From NCBI RefSeq assembly GCF_003268855.1, contig NZ_QLSZ01000004.1, forward strand, positions 62,001 through 126,000: a stretch of DNA of 64,000 nt. Direction: 5' to 3'. The position numbers were made by a program, and so were the translations under genes. This document shows positions 52,801-60,328 of the stretch, piece after piece (within the stretch, counting starts at the first letter, position 1; the number at the start of each line of letters is the position of its first letter). Under the pieces are notes generated by a model, which did not search any database, was not told the origin of the DNA, and worked only from the letters and a program-made list of their open reading frames with translations. This DNA comes from Flavobacterium aciduliphilum. Lineage in GTDB: Bacteria; Bacteroidota; Bacteroidia; Flavobacteriales; Flavobacteriaceae.

Positions 52801-55800
52801 TTACATAATATTCATAATTTGTTCCTGCAGTAAGTCCTGTAATAGTATAAGGATTTGATGGAGGAGTAATTATTGTAGAAGATGCAGTAGGATAACCTGT
52901 TCCAACAGGTTGAACTACAATTTGCCATTGGGTGGCAGTACCTGCCTCTGTCCAAGATAATAATGCAGAAGTAGTATTAATGTTTGATACCGTTAAATTA
53001 GTTGGTTTTGGACAAGTTGGAGGTGAACATATAGTCACATCAGAATACAATTGTGTATTTTGTAATGAGGTACCAGGCGCATGTGTATATAACAAATCTC
53101 CTAAGAAACTTGTAATGGTTACACCAACTTCTGTTGCAAAAGTTCCTCCTGCGTTCCAAAATAATTGGAATGGACCAGGGCATAATGCAACTGTAACTGG
53201 AATAGAAGTAGTTCCTTGTGCTGCTGTTGGTCCAGTCAATGTGGCTACTGTAACTCCATTCTGGATAACACTCATCGTATTTCCATTCCATCCATCTCCG
53301 AAAGAATCCCTTACAGTAAAAGTATAGTTACAACCGTTATCACAAGCTGTTGTTGTAATAGATTTAGGTCCAACCCAAGCACTATAACTTCCGCTACCAC
53401 AATTTGCTCGTACATACAAATCATAGCAAGTCGATGGTGTTAATCCTGTAATTGTAAATGGATTTGAAGTTGCTGCTGTACCAATAGTTGATGCAGTTGG
53501 GGCTGGTGAACCACAAGCTACTGCTACATATTCCCACTGAGAAGGAATAGTCGTATCTGGATTAGCATTTTGTGTCCATCCAAATACTGCTGTTGTACTT
53601 TGAACAGATGTAGCCGTCAATAATATTGGCTGTTGACAAGCAGGGGCTGGCGCACAAGTTACATTAGCAACCCAACCTGCAGCTACTGTAGTAGCATTTG
53701 ATGTAAACACAAATGTTAAACAACCATCTGGTGAAGAAGAAGTTATTGCTGGTGGTAAAGTTGTTCCAGAATATGTTCCTAACAAGGTACCTGTTGTTCC
53801 GTTTCCATTATATACTTTCAGTACATCATTATTTGCTTCCGTATTAAAGGCTGTGAAAGTTACTGTAACTTGATCTCCTGGATTTACAGGACATATAGGT
53901 GTAGTAACATTAGCGTTATTAGCATAATTTCCAGTTGTACCTCCTGAATCAACATAATTTCCTCCACAAATTGGTGGTGCAATCGTTGTTGTAGCAGATA
54001 CAGGACCACTCCATGCACTTGTGTTTCCACTTCCGCAATTAGCTCTTACATAAAAATCATAACAAGTTAAAGGGGAAAGCCCCTCATTATAAACTAATGG
54101 ATTTGAAGTTGTTGCTATAACACCTGGCGTTGTAGACGCAGTTGGTGCTGGACTTCCACAAGGTACAGCTATAACATCCCATTGTGATGGAATAGTGGTA
54201 TCTGGATTAGCATTTTGTGTCCAACCTACAGTTACAGAATTATACGTAATTGAAGCTGAAGGTGCTGTTAACAAAATTGGCTTTTGACAACCTGGTGCTA
54301 GTGCACATGTCACATTTGCAACCCATCCCGCAGCTACAGTTGAAGCATTGGAAGTAAATACAAAAGTTAAACATCCATCTGGAGATGATGAAGTAATAGC
54401 TGGTGGTATTGTTGTACCTGAATAAGTTCCTAACAACGTTCCAGATGTCCCATTCCCATTATATACTTTCAATAAGTCATTATTCAACTGGGTATTAAAA
54501 GCCGTAAAGGTTACTGTTACTTGTTCCCCTGGATTTACAGGACATATAGGTGTAGTAACATTAGCGTTATTAGCATAATTTCCATTTTGCCCACCTGGAT
54601 CAGTAAATATTGTACCACATCCTGGAACACATACTGCAGTTGTAAAAAGGAATGGTCCAGTCCATGGACTAAACGTTCCATTTCCACAATCAGCTCTTAC
54701 CCAATATTGATAGGCAGTATCACAATTCAGCTGTGTAGTAACCACACCTGTATCAGACACTAAACCAGTAGCAATATTATTTGTATTTGTATTCGTTGTA
54801 ACTCCTATTCCAGTTGGAATAGATCCACCTTGAAGCTGTACAACATATTGCCAAGATGAAGATGTTGGATTTGTCCATCCCAAAGTAGCTGTTGTTGTTG
54901 TTGTTGTTGCTGTTAGTGTTGATGGAGGTGCACAATTCAATTGTTGTATTACTAAATTATATGGATACGTTTGTGTTGTAGCACTTGAAGACAGTACAAT
55001 AATATAAGTCTGACCTGCAGTTACATTGACACTTGCTATAGTTCTCACTCCACTTCCTGTATTCGCGACACCCGCTAAACAAGTTACTCCGACATTAGCA
55101 CATCCTTGATATACAAAAATACTAGAATTAGTTCCCGTTGGAGTCATGGAAATTGTTATCGCTCCTGTTGTAGAAGCTGTATAGGAATAAAATACATCGT
55201 TACCTTGCATATAATTTGTAGCACTTCCCGTACAAGCCGTTGGTTGAGCTGTATCATATGTATCTCCATAATTTGCAGTATTATCAGTAGTGCTATATGG
55301 TAAAGAACTAATCGTTATCGGGGCGTTACATGTCAAACCTGGTGTTAAAGTACAAAAATTAAAAGGGCCTACCCAATTACTATCACTTTCTGCACATTTT
55401 GCTCGTACATAATATACATAACAAGTCCCTGGATTTAAACCTGTAGCGGTGTATGGTAAACTACCACTATAAATTGTTCCTACTCCTGTTTGAGTTCCTC
55501 CAATAACTGGAACAACTTCTATTTCCCATGACGAAGAGCCATTAGGTGTCCATGATAAGTTTGCAGTTGTTGTAGAGAAGTTTGATGCTGTTTGATTCGT
55601 TGGTTCCACACAACGTTGTACTAACTTCACATCATCAACATACCAACTGTTTCCTCCAAGTGCCCCAGTAGGTTGTGTAAAAGATCTAACAAAAGCAATA
55701 TATACTTGTTGTCCCGCATAAGCTGATAAATCTACGGTTTTCTTCTCATATACATTATAAGTTGCAGCAATAGTTGTGTTATCCCAAGTTTGTGCCGTTA

Positions 55801-56260
55801 TAGTATAATTAGCTGGGGTTGTTTGCGATCCTGCTGTTGTATTTGTATTTACTTTAATTAAATAGTTTACTACATCTGCTGTATTAAAACCTGTTCGTGT
55901 CCAAAAAGTCAATTGGCCATTGGTTGGCACAGTGATTAATGGAGTCGCTAAATAATCCTCAGAAGTAACTCCTGCAGCCCCATTTTGTTTCCTGTTAATA
56001 AATGCTGCTTGGGTTCCCGCATAAAAATTAGTTATTGCACGATCCCATCGCCTTTGTGGTGAACCAGTCACACCATTGTCAAAAACCGCCCATTGATTTC
56101 CAGTGGCTCCAGTTCCTAGAGTCCAACTAGAAGAAGCAACTGGCAATGCCACATCTGGCCCAGTTGTGTTTTCAAACCCTTCCGTTCCAGGAGTTGGAAA
56201 TTGTGAATATCCAACTAATGAAAACAATAAAGCGAACAGTAAAAAAGTAAAGTTTCTCAT
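46829..56260 (-). CDS. Giant multidomain T9SS adhesin with type B sorting domain
   Basis: The 3143-residue surface protein has a signal peptide (MRNFTFLLFALLFSLVGYSQ) and a choice-of-anchor J/MAM-like domain (about 25-215). Fibronectin type III units, two CUB-like domains (about 552-650 and 767-867) and two copies of a DSFGDGWNG domain (about 973-1073 and 1175-1273) follow. Then come a lamin-tail-like domain (about 2273-2437) and Ig/PKD-like repeats, including four almost identical 75-residue units (about 2517-2816). The gliding-motility-type CTD (ISPNAVPDGKNDFFDLRLMN) starts near 3055. It should reach the surface by T9SS with help from the adjacent SprF-like protein. Ligands are unknown. Confidence 0.93.
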   Translation of the reverse strand: MRNFTFLLFALLFSLVGYSQFPTPGTEGFENTTGPDVALPVASSSWTLGTGATGNQWAVFDNGVTGSPQRRWDRAITNFYAGTQAAFINRKQNGAAGVTSEDYLATPLITVPTNGQLTFWTRTGFNTADVVNYLIKVNTNTTAGSQTTPANYTITAQTWDNTTIAATYNVYEKKTVDLSAYAGQQVYIAFVRSFTQPTGALGGNSWYVDDVKLVQRCVEPTNQTASNFSTTTANLSWTPNGSSSWEIEVVPVIGGTQTGVGTIYSGSLPYTATGLNPGTCYVYYVRAKCAESDSNWVGPFNFCTLTPGLTCNAPITISSLPYSTTDNTANYGDTYDTAQPTACTGSATNYMQGNDVFYSYTASTTGAITISMTPTGTNSSIFVYQGCANVGVTCLAGVANTGSGVRTIASVNVTAGQTYIIVLSSSATTQTYPYNLVIQQLNCAPPSTLTATTTTTTATLGWTNPTSSSWQYVVQLQGGSIPTGIGVTTNTNTNNIATGLVSDTGVVTTQLNCDTAYQYWVRADCGNGTFSPWTGPFLFTTAVCVPGCGTIFTDPGGQNGNYANNANVTTPICPVNPGEQVTVTFTAFNTQLNNDLLKVYNGNGTSGTLLGTYSGTTIPPAITSSSPDGCLTFVFTSNASTVAAGWVANVTCALAPGCQKPILLTAPSASITYNSVTVGWTQNANPDTTIPSQWDVIAVPCGSPAPTASTTPGVIATTSNPLVYNEGLSPLTCYDFYVRANCGSGNTSAWSGPVSATTTIAPPICGGNYVDSGGTTGNYANNANVTTPICPVNPGDQVTVTFTAFNTEANNDVLKVYNGNGTTGTLLGTYSGTTLPPAITSSSPDGCLTFVFTSNATTVAAGWVANVTCAPAPACQQPILLTATSVQSTTAVFGWTQNANPDTTIPSQWEYVAVACGSPAPTASTIGTAATSNPFTITGLTPSTCYDLYVRANCGSGSYSAWVGPKSITTTACDNGCNYTFTVRDSFGDGWNGNTMSVIQNGVTVATLTGPTAAQGTTSIPVTVALCPGPFQLFWNAGGTFATEVGVTITSFLGDLLYTHAPGTSLQNTQLYSDVTICSPPTCPKPTNLTVSNINTTSALLSWTEAGTATQWQIVVQPVGTGYPTASSTIITPPSNPYTITGLTAGTNYEYYVRAVCSATDSSIFNGPKTFTTTLCNSGCNYTFTVKDSFGDGWNGNTMSVIQNGITVATLTGPTAAQGTTPVPVSVSLCPGPFQLFWNNGGTFATEVGVSITSFLGDVLYTHDPGTSLQNTLLYSDVTVCTPPTCPKVTNVVATGTSNTTATVSWTENGSATQWEIIVTPSPSTAPTAASTGIIVSTNPTTLQSLTQGVFYDVYVRPICSSTDVGLWTNATSLYITPPLPTCAGVDVTTSTNLPGVINVCPNSCVNLAASYTNSYTTSSYAVSSIPYAPLYPYTGGTQVSVNTDDVWSGDIPLPFKFCFYGNTYNAINIGSNGVVTFNTHAAGSNCPWAFTATIPNTTFPILNAIYAPYQDVNPATLTSPAQPNINYQVLGTAPCRAMVINFSKLAQFSCGVTVGIQTSQLVLYETSNMIDINIKDRTSCTGWNSGSGVVGVQNAAGTSAVVPPGRNTGTWSATNESWRFTPNGPSNVTFAWLQEGSVLSNNTNVTVCPTVNTNMTAQATYTACDGTTIVKTQNVLLNITNTIPTFTQIGPLCQNSVAPLLPTSSTNTPTPITGTWNPATINTSITGPTVYTFTPDAGQCASTVQMTIIINPQTITTFVDPGQICAGTPAPILPTSSTNAPTPITGNWIPPVIDNTTSGTYVFTPDAGQCATPVTLNISVNQNCNFGSFASAVWLQNCSTSNFFNTTGSGVDLIGPASNVFTSTNLGTYIQNSGSLQLKGGEVKTYKASTANVCSANLYYRIYPQSGTPGTFQSMNLPWFSDCGSGTFNNGGGPCNTGDQKWQKVLPNALYPSELPVDLTTFTPGNYVVQVYYDITGSATSTSSCNETILIDNSGAFYTSTFTIQAQPSYTYTNPTTCGGVDGTITISGLAPNTNYDITYEQDSNVVGPTTMTSSATGEILLDVLVAGTYSNFVLSINGCTYPNNIPIILEDPATPTVTVNSASVCAGQSVVMTATPGTSGSYSYSWTIPGGTAPGDVASFSTTIPGTYSVVITNTLTGCTSPSASGTLTNSTLIVPTFNTIVPLCSGATAPVLPSSSTNLPIAITGTWIPPVVNNTTSGSYTFTPDAGQCSQPITINVTVNSVPDPVANIVTQPTCTTTGTVEIMSPLTTTGTVPTDLFISELTDSNAGSLSYIEIYNGTGNAVNLSNYTLKTASNGNTTYSFSLPLNNVMLANNAKYVVALGNDSTCSSIPGGDGSYASQTSGSGSVNFNPNGNDHIGLFNGSTLIDSWGVYGSNSWAPSSIETEGADFRRKITAVVPNTTFNNNDWDILDYAGSGVCANNDYSDIGIYNYPTTSVTYQYNVDGGTYQSSTIFTGLTAGLHTFTVQDVVTGCISNPVTVTFTNSSVPTVTVNSPTVCQGQPVSVTATPDVPGTYTYVWTGPTNPGNVDSFTPTVSGTYTVTISANGCTSAPATSTVTINPIPTVTVNSPTVCQGQPVLVTATPDVPGTYTYVWTGPTNPGNVDSFTPTVSGTYTVTISANGCTSAPATSTVTINPIPTVTVNSPTVCQGQPVLVTATPDVPGTYTYVWTGPTNPGNVDSFTPTVSGTYTVTISANGCTSAPATSTVTINPIPTVTVNSPTVCQGQPVSVTATPDVPGTYTYVWTGPTNPGNVDSFTPTVSGTYTVTISANGCTSAPATSTVTINPIPTVTVNSPTVCQGQQAGVMATPGVPGTYTYTWTYPGGATDPGNVSNFTATVSGTYTVTISANGCTSNQATSTVTINSLPTVTVTGDSVCQGANATVTANPSPSGTYNFAWSGPSNPGNVQSFTTTQGGTYSVIVTNTLTGCTSTSASGQVVVAPAFDFDLTDGCLDNNFDVNVVPTNGSFDINSASYSWQVGGVPVSGATDATFNVTNYVASLTPTPSLPLTISVTVTTNQGCTQSHAVTVDRIYCDIQKGISPNAVPDGKNDFFDLRLMNVQQLTIFNRYGTKVYSKVDYTNEWIGQSNNGDELPDGTYYYVIEFKNAQATKTGWIYINRENK
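47811..48710 (-). repeat. Four tandem 225-bp repeats inside the adhesin gene
   Basis: Period 225 bases (75 codons), units 47811-48035, 48036-48260, 48261-48485 and 48486-48710. The units differ at few sites. Units 1 and 4 share one set of variants (CCTGAAACAGTAGG) and units 2 and 3 another (CCCGACACGGTTGG). A more diverged unit flanks them at 47586-47810. Each codes for one Ig-like domain. Confidence 0.92.
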
Positions 56261-56316
56261 TATTTATTATTGATTAAATAGTTTTTTATTATTTCTATGT
56301 TGAAAAAAATAATCCC

Positions 56317-56345
56317 CAAATTTAATAAAATTTATGAATATCCAA
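56317..56345 (-). promoter_or_regulatory. Promoter of the adhesin operon
   Basis: Minus strand TTG (56345-56343), 18 bases, TAAATTTG (56324-56317): full consensus match, 57 bases before the adhesin ATG. Confidence 0.75.
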
Positions 56346-56426
56346 TAAAAATTCTTTTTTTTAACTTAATAGAGCCGATTTAGTAAATAATATTCAGTGT
56401 CCCTTTCGCTTTTTTTTGTTTTTGGT

Positions 56427-56434
56427 TACTTTTG
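56427..56434 (+). promoter_or_regulatory. -7 element of hflX
   Basis: TACTTTTG fits the consensus and lies 20 bases before the hflX ATG; no TTG is well spaced upstream. Confidence 0.5.
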
Positions 56435-56453
56435 TAGCAATACTTAATAGGAT

Positions 56454-57674
56454 ATGTTAGAAAAGGAAAAAGTATATTTCGAAAAGACTGTAATAATCGG
56501 TGTAATTTCTCAATATCAAACAGAGGAAAAACTAAAAGAATACCTCGATGAACTTGAATTTTTAACCATTACCGCTGGAGGAGAAGTGGTTAAACGTTTT
56601 TGGCAAAAAATGGATAGGCCCAATCCTAAAACGTTTCTCGGTACAGGGAAAATGGATGAAATTGCACATTATATCAAAGAAAACAATATCATCACGGCTA
56701 TATTTGATGATGAACTTTCTCCTTCACAACAAAAAAATATTTCTAAAATTTTAAATTGTAAAATTCTTGACCGAACCAACCTCATATTAGATATTTTTGC
56801 ACAAAGGGCAGAAACTTCCTATGCTCGAACACAAGTAGAATTGGCACAATGTCAGTATTTATTACCACGGTTATCGGGAATGTGGACCCACCTTGAGCGT
56901 CAAAAAGGAGGAATTGGACTACGTGGCCCGGGGGAAACCGAAATTGAAACCGATCGACGAATTGTTAGAGACCGTATTGCTTTATTAAAAGATAAAATCA
57001 AAACCATCGACAAACAAATGGCTATTCAAAGGAGCAACCGAGGGGCCATGGTTCGTGTTTCGTTAGTTGGATATACTAATGTTGGAAAATCTACCCTAAT
57101 GAATGCAGTTGGTAAAAGCGATGTTTTTGTTGAAAACAAACTTTTTGCAACACTAGACACTACTGTTAGAAAAGTGGTAATAAAAAACCTTCCTTTTTTA
57201 TTGTCGGATACTGTAGGTTTTATTAGAAAACTGCCTACCCAACTCGTGGAATCATTCAAAAGTACGCTTGATGAAGTTCGGGAAGCAGATTTATTATTAC
57301 ATGTAGTGGATATTTCTCATCCCGATTTTGAAGATCATATCGAATCGGTAAATCAAATATTACAAGATATTAAAAGTAATGATAAACCAACCATCATGAT
57401 TTTTAATAAAATTGATGCCTACACACATTTGGTTATTGATGCAGATGATCTTATCACGGAAAAAACATCCAAACATTATACCCTTGAGGAATGGAAAAAA
57501 ACATGGATGCATCAATTGGGCGAAAAAAACACCCTTTTTATTTCTGCTACTGAAAAAGAAAATTTTGAACAGTTTAGAGAAGTAGTTTACAATGCCGTTC
57601 GAGAAATTCACATCACTCGTTTTCCATACAATAATTTCTTGTATCCAGATTATAAAGACGCTTTGGAAGATTGA
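56454..57674 (+). CDS. hflX: Ribosome-splitting GTPase HflX
   Basis: The 406-residue protein has the HflX N-terminal domain with the glycine-rich GPGETEIETDRR and the G domain: G1 GYTNVGKST, G3 DTVGF, G4 NKID. It binds the large subunit and splits stalled ribosomes, especially after heat stress. It stands alone and its stop codon directly abuts that of the convergent DUF3078 gene. Confidence 0.96.
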   Translation: MLEKEKVYFEKTVIIGVISQYQTEEKLKEYLDELEFLTITAGGEVVKRFWQKMDRPNPKTFLGTGKMDEIAHYIKENNIITAIFDDELSPSQQKNISKILNCKILDRTNLILDIFAQRAETSYARTQVELAQCQYLLPRLSGMWTHLERQKGGIGLRGPGETEIETDRRIVRDRIALLKDKIKTIDKQMAIQRSNRGAMVRVSLVGYTNVGKSTLMNAVGKSDVFVENKLFATLDTTVRKVVIKNLPFLLSDTVGFIRKLPTQLVESFKSTLDEVREADLLLHVVDISHPDFEDHIESVNQILQDIKSNDKPTIMIFNKIDAYTHLVIDADDLITEKTSKHYTLEEWKKTWMHQLGEKNTLFISATEKENFEQFREVVYNAVREIHITRFPYNNFLYPDYKDALED

Positions 57675-58571
57675 TTATATGCTGTAATTTACGCCCAAGC
57701 CAATAATTTGACGGGTTTGAAAACCCGCAAAGGCATTGTCATCGTATATCGTTTGGAACGCAAAATTAGTCGATAAATACTTATTTACTTTCATCACAAT
57801 ATTTAAGGTATAATCTATATCCACATTTTTGGGTTGGTCATTATAGTTGGAGTATAAATTCAGTATGTTTTCGGCAGTGACATTCTCCATGATATTAAAT
57901 TTCCAATATCCGTTTACAGAGGCTCCAAATTCGTATCTGTAAGAATAGCCTTGTTGCACACCAAATGAAGGACCATTTTGAGTAAAGTTTGTATCTACAA
58001 AAATTACTTTTGAAGTAGCTGGTGCAAGATTTATTTTTAAATTATCATTCCGTTTCCACAACATACCGGGTCCAAATTGAAGATAGGCAGGTGAAAAAAA
58101 ATGTGAAGTTTTTATTACTGTTTCAAAACCGGAATCAAATTGCGTTTTAAAATTTAAAAAGCCCGAATAATACCATTCTCCATTGGCTTTTTTACCTATA
58201 AGAGAATTAAATAGAAATCGGTCATCTGATTTTTGTATAGGCTGATATTGTATCTTTGTAAGACCATAGGCGCCTTGTACTTTATTATCCCATGTCCAAC
58301 TGTCACTATTGTAATTTAATTCGCAATTAAACCCAAAACTAGCCGAAATATTACTCTGTCCACCAGCCAACCAATTATTAAATGTCGCCTGATTGGCCAA
58401 AAAAGTAAACTGCCCTTTTTTGGTCCATCCATTGGGTTTTTCTTGGGAAATTTTTACTATGGTTTCTTCTGTTTTTTTAAGTAAATCTTTTTCACTTGTT
58501 TGAGCAAAAACACTAAGCATCGAACAAAAATAAATTGGTACAAAAAACAGAATTTTTTTAATAACTCTCAT
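57675..58571 (-). CDS. DUF3078 exported protein
   Basis: The 298-residue protein has a signal peptide (KKILFFVPIYFCSMLSVFAQ) and a beta-rich body with the family's conserved pattern: GWTKKGQFTFLANQATFNNW, LAGGQSNISA and the C-terminal FQTRQIIGLGVNYSI, typical of an outer-membrane barrel. The function is unknown. It is the last gene of the suf-linked minus-strand run, nine bases after the DUF2480 gene. Confidence 0.88.
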   Translation of the reverse strand: MRVIKKILFFVPIYFCSMLSVFAQTSEKDLLKKTEETIVKISQEKPNGWTKKGQFTFLANQATFNNWLAGGQSNISASFGFNCELNYNSDSWTWDNKVQGAYGLTKIQYQPIQKSDDRFLFNSLIGKKANGEWYYSGFLNFKTQFDSGFETVIKTSHFFSPAYLQFGPGMLWKRNDNLKINLAPATSKVIFVDTNFTQNGPSFGVQQGYSYRYEFGASVNGYWKFNIMENVTAENILNLYSNYNDQPKNVDIDYTLNIVMKVNKYLSTNFAFQTIYDDNAFAGFQTRQIIGLGVNYSI

Positions 58572-58579
58572 GTTGTTTT

Positions 58580-59086
58580 TTACTTTTTCTTAAATAATGG
58601 AACAGCCGAACAAGCTTCTCCGTACATGATACTTTTTGCAAAAGTTTGTAAATATTGAATAGCCATGACATAGGCACTTTCAGGAACTGGTTTTCTTGAG
58701 CACCCTTTTAAGATCACGGGCTTATCTAAATATTTTGAATAATCGATTTTAGAGAGAAGGTCTTGATATAATGTAGTTTCTAAATCCGTAAAGGTTCCTA
58801 AAACTACTTTTTGAGCAAAAGATGCTACATAAGTAGTTACCAAGATACTCGCCCAAGCCGGAATTATGGCGTCTGTAGCACAATGAATCGATACAAAATG
58901 ATTATGATACTGCGACCAATCGTGTTTTTTTAAAGCTTCTCTAAAATCTTTTTCTTTCAGCAATTCTCCCTCGTAAAGCCATTGTGAAATATCAATTTGT
59001 GTACGTATGCCAATGGGATAGTAGTCCTCTAAATCGAAAACTTCAAGTGCAGAACTAGCTACTTTATTAATAATTTCATCAGACAT
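58580..59086 (-). CDS. DUF2480 family protein
   Basis: The 168-residue cytosolic protein (starts MSDEIINKVASSALEVFDLE; VILKGCSRKPVPESAYV near residue 120) matches DUF2480, a Bacteroidetes family that is usually next to suf genes. The conserved Cys in LKGCS and the genomic context suggest a role with Fe-S proteins, but no activity is established. It lies 32 bases after the DUF59 gene. Confidence 0.88.
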   Translation of the reverse strand: MSDEIINKVASSALEVFDLEDYYPIGIRTQIDISQWLYEGELLKEKDFREALKKHDWSQYHNHFVSIHCATDAIIPAWASILVTTYVASFAQKVVLGTFTDLETTLYQDLLSKIDYSKYLDKPVILKGCSRKPVPESAYVMAIQYLQTFAKSIMYGEACSAVPLFKKK

Positions 59087-59117
59087 CGTTTATTCTAATT
59101 TTCTTATTAATCTAAAT

Positions 59118-59441
59118 TTACAGCATTCCTAATTCTAATTTAGCTTCTTCGCTCATTAAATCTTTACTCCAAGGCGGATCAAAAGTAATTTCTACTTCAC
59201 ACGATTTTACCTTATCTATTTTCGTTATTTTTTCTTCCACTTCTCGGGGTAACGTCTCTGCTACGGGACAATTTGGTGAGGTCAACGTCATCAATACTTT
59301 TACCTCATGATCTTCATTTATCATCACGTCATAAATCAATCCCAATTCGTAAATATCTACAGGAATTTCAGGATCATAGATTCCTTTGAGTACTTTAACT
59401 ACATTTTCTCCAAGATTGATGTCATCATTAAATTCTTCCAT
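59118..59441 (-). CDS. Fe-S assembly factor, DUF59/MIP18 family (SufT-like)
   Basis: The 107-residue protein has the DUF59 fold: VVKVLKGIYDPEIPVDIYEL, then LTSPNCPVAETLPREVEEKI with the conserved Cys, and FDPPWSKDLMSEEAKLELGM at the end. Members help mature Fe-S proteins and occur in suf operons. It follows sufE by four bases. Confidence 0.93.
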   Translation of the reverse strand: MEEFNDDINLGENVVKVLKGIYDPEIPVDIYELGLIYDVMINEDHEVKVLMTLTSPNCPVAETLPREVEEKITKIDKVKSCEVEITFDPPWSKDLMSEEAKLELGML

Positions 59442-59445
59442 TTTT

Positions 59446-59865
59446 TTATTTTTTTAGATTAAATGCTAAAGCATACATTTTTAATTGTTTGATCATAGAC
59501 ACTAAGCCATTTGCTCTTGTAGGCGAAAGATGCTCTTTTAATCCAATTTCATCAATAAAATCGGTCGAGGCCTCTAAAATTGCCTCAGGTGTTTGATTTG
59601 AAAAAACGCGTATTAAAACAGCAATAATACCCTTAGTAAGAATCGCATCACTATCTGCGGTGTAGACTACTTTGTCTTCATGTAATGCCCCATGAACCCA
59701 TACTTTAGATTGACAACCATTAATTAAATTCTCCTCTGTTTTATAGGCCTCATCAATTAATGGAAGCGATTTTCCTAGCTCAATAATATATTCATAACGG
59801 TCCATCCAATCGTCAAACGACGAAAACTCCTCTATAATTTGATTTTGTATTTCTTGAATTGTCAT
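59446..59865 (-). CDS. sufE: Cysteine desulfuration protein SufE
   Basis: The 139-residue sulfur acceptor has its active Cys51 in NLINGCQSKVW, the same position as in E. coli SufE, and the LSPTRANGLVSM segment near the C-terminus. It takes persulfide sulfur from SufS and passes it to the SufBCD scaffold. The small lipoprotein gene lies 11 bases upstream and DUF59 follows. Confidence 0.96.
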   Translation of the reverse strand: MTIQEIQNQIIEEFSSFDDWMDRYEYIIELGKSLPLIDEAYKTEENLINGCQSKVWVHGALHEDKVVYTADSDAILTKGIIAVLIRVFSNQTPEAILEASTDFIDEIGLKEHLSPTRANGLVSMIKQLKMYALAFNLKK

Positions 59866-59876
59866 TTCTATTCATT

Positions 59877-60317
59877 TTAATGCGCTCTTTTTTCGCCTAA
59901 TTCAACTACTTTAAATACTAATTTTTCTATCTCTTTAGGAGGAAATCCATGATCGAAAGTATTTGATTGGTATTCTTTCCCTTTATAGGTGATTTTAATA
60001 CTAGCAATGGCAGCTCCGTCGTAGAATCTTTTTTGAGTAGGCCCTTCAAATGAAGCTAAATGCTCTAAGTCAGTGTTTTTCATTATTTGAAGTAAGTCTT
60101 CCCCATCTTCTTTGGAAAGCGCTATTGCCTCTCCTTTGGTTTCGTCTTCTCTGTTTTTACTACAATACACCGTATGGTTTTCAATGGTAATTTTTTCATA
60201 AAACCCTCTTTTACTAGCGCTATATTCTATTTGAACCGATGCTAAATCGTTCACTTGTTCTTTTGAACATCCTTTTATCATAAAAAAGGTTAATAGCAAT
60301 ATTCCTAAAGTTTTCAT
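59877..60317 (-). CDS. Small lipoprotein between sufS and sufE
   Basis: The 146-residue protein has a lipoprotein signal (LLLTFFMIKGCSKEQV, Cys17). The body includes YEKITIENHTVYCSK and ASIKITYKGKEYQSNTFDHG and resembles small flavobacterial lipoproteins of the DUF6438 type, which I can suggest but not confirm. It is embedded in the suf run with short gaps on both sides (11 bases). Why an envelope protein is co-transcribed with Fe-S genes is not evident. Confidence 0.75.
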   Translation of the reverse strand: MKTLGILLLTFFMIKGCSKEQVNDLASVQIEYSASKRGFYEKITIENHTVYCSKNREDETKGEAIALSKEDGEDLLQIMKNTDLEHLASFEGPTQKRFYDGAAIASIKITYKGKEYQSNTFDHGFPPKEIEKLVFKVVELGEKRAH

Positions 60318-60328
60318 TAGTTCTTAAT

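Noticed and set aside
52932..53327. 131-codon plus-strand frame
   Set aside because: It lies entirely inside the adhesin gene in the opposite direction, with no promoter and biased composition.
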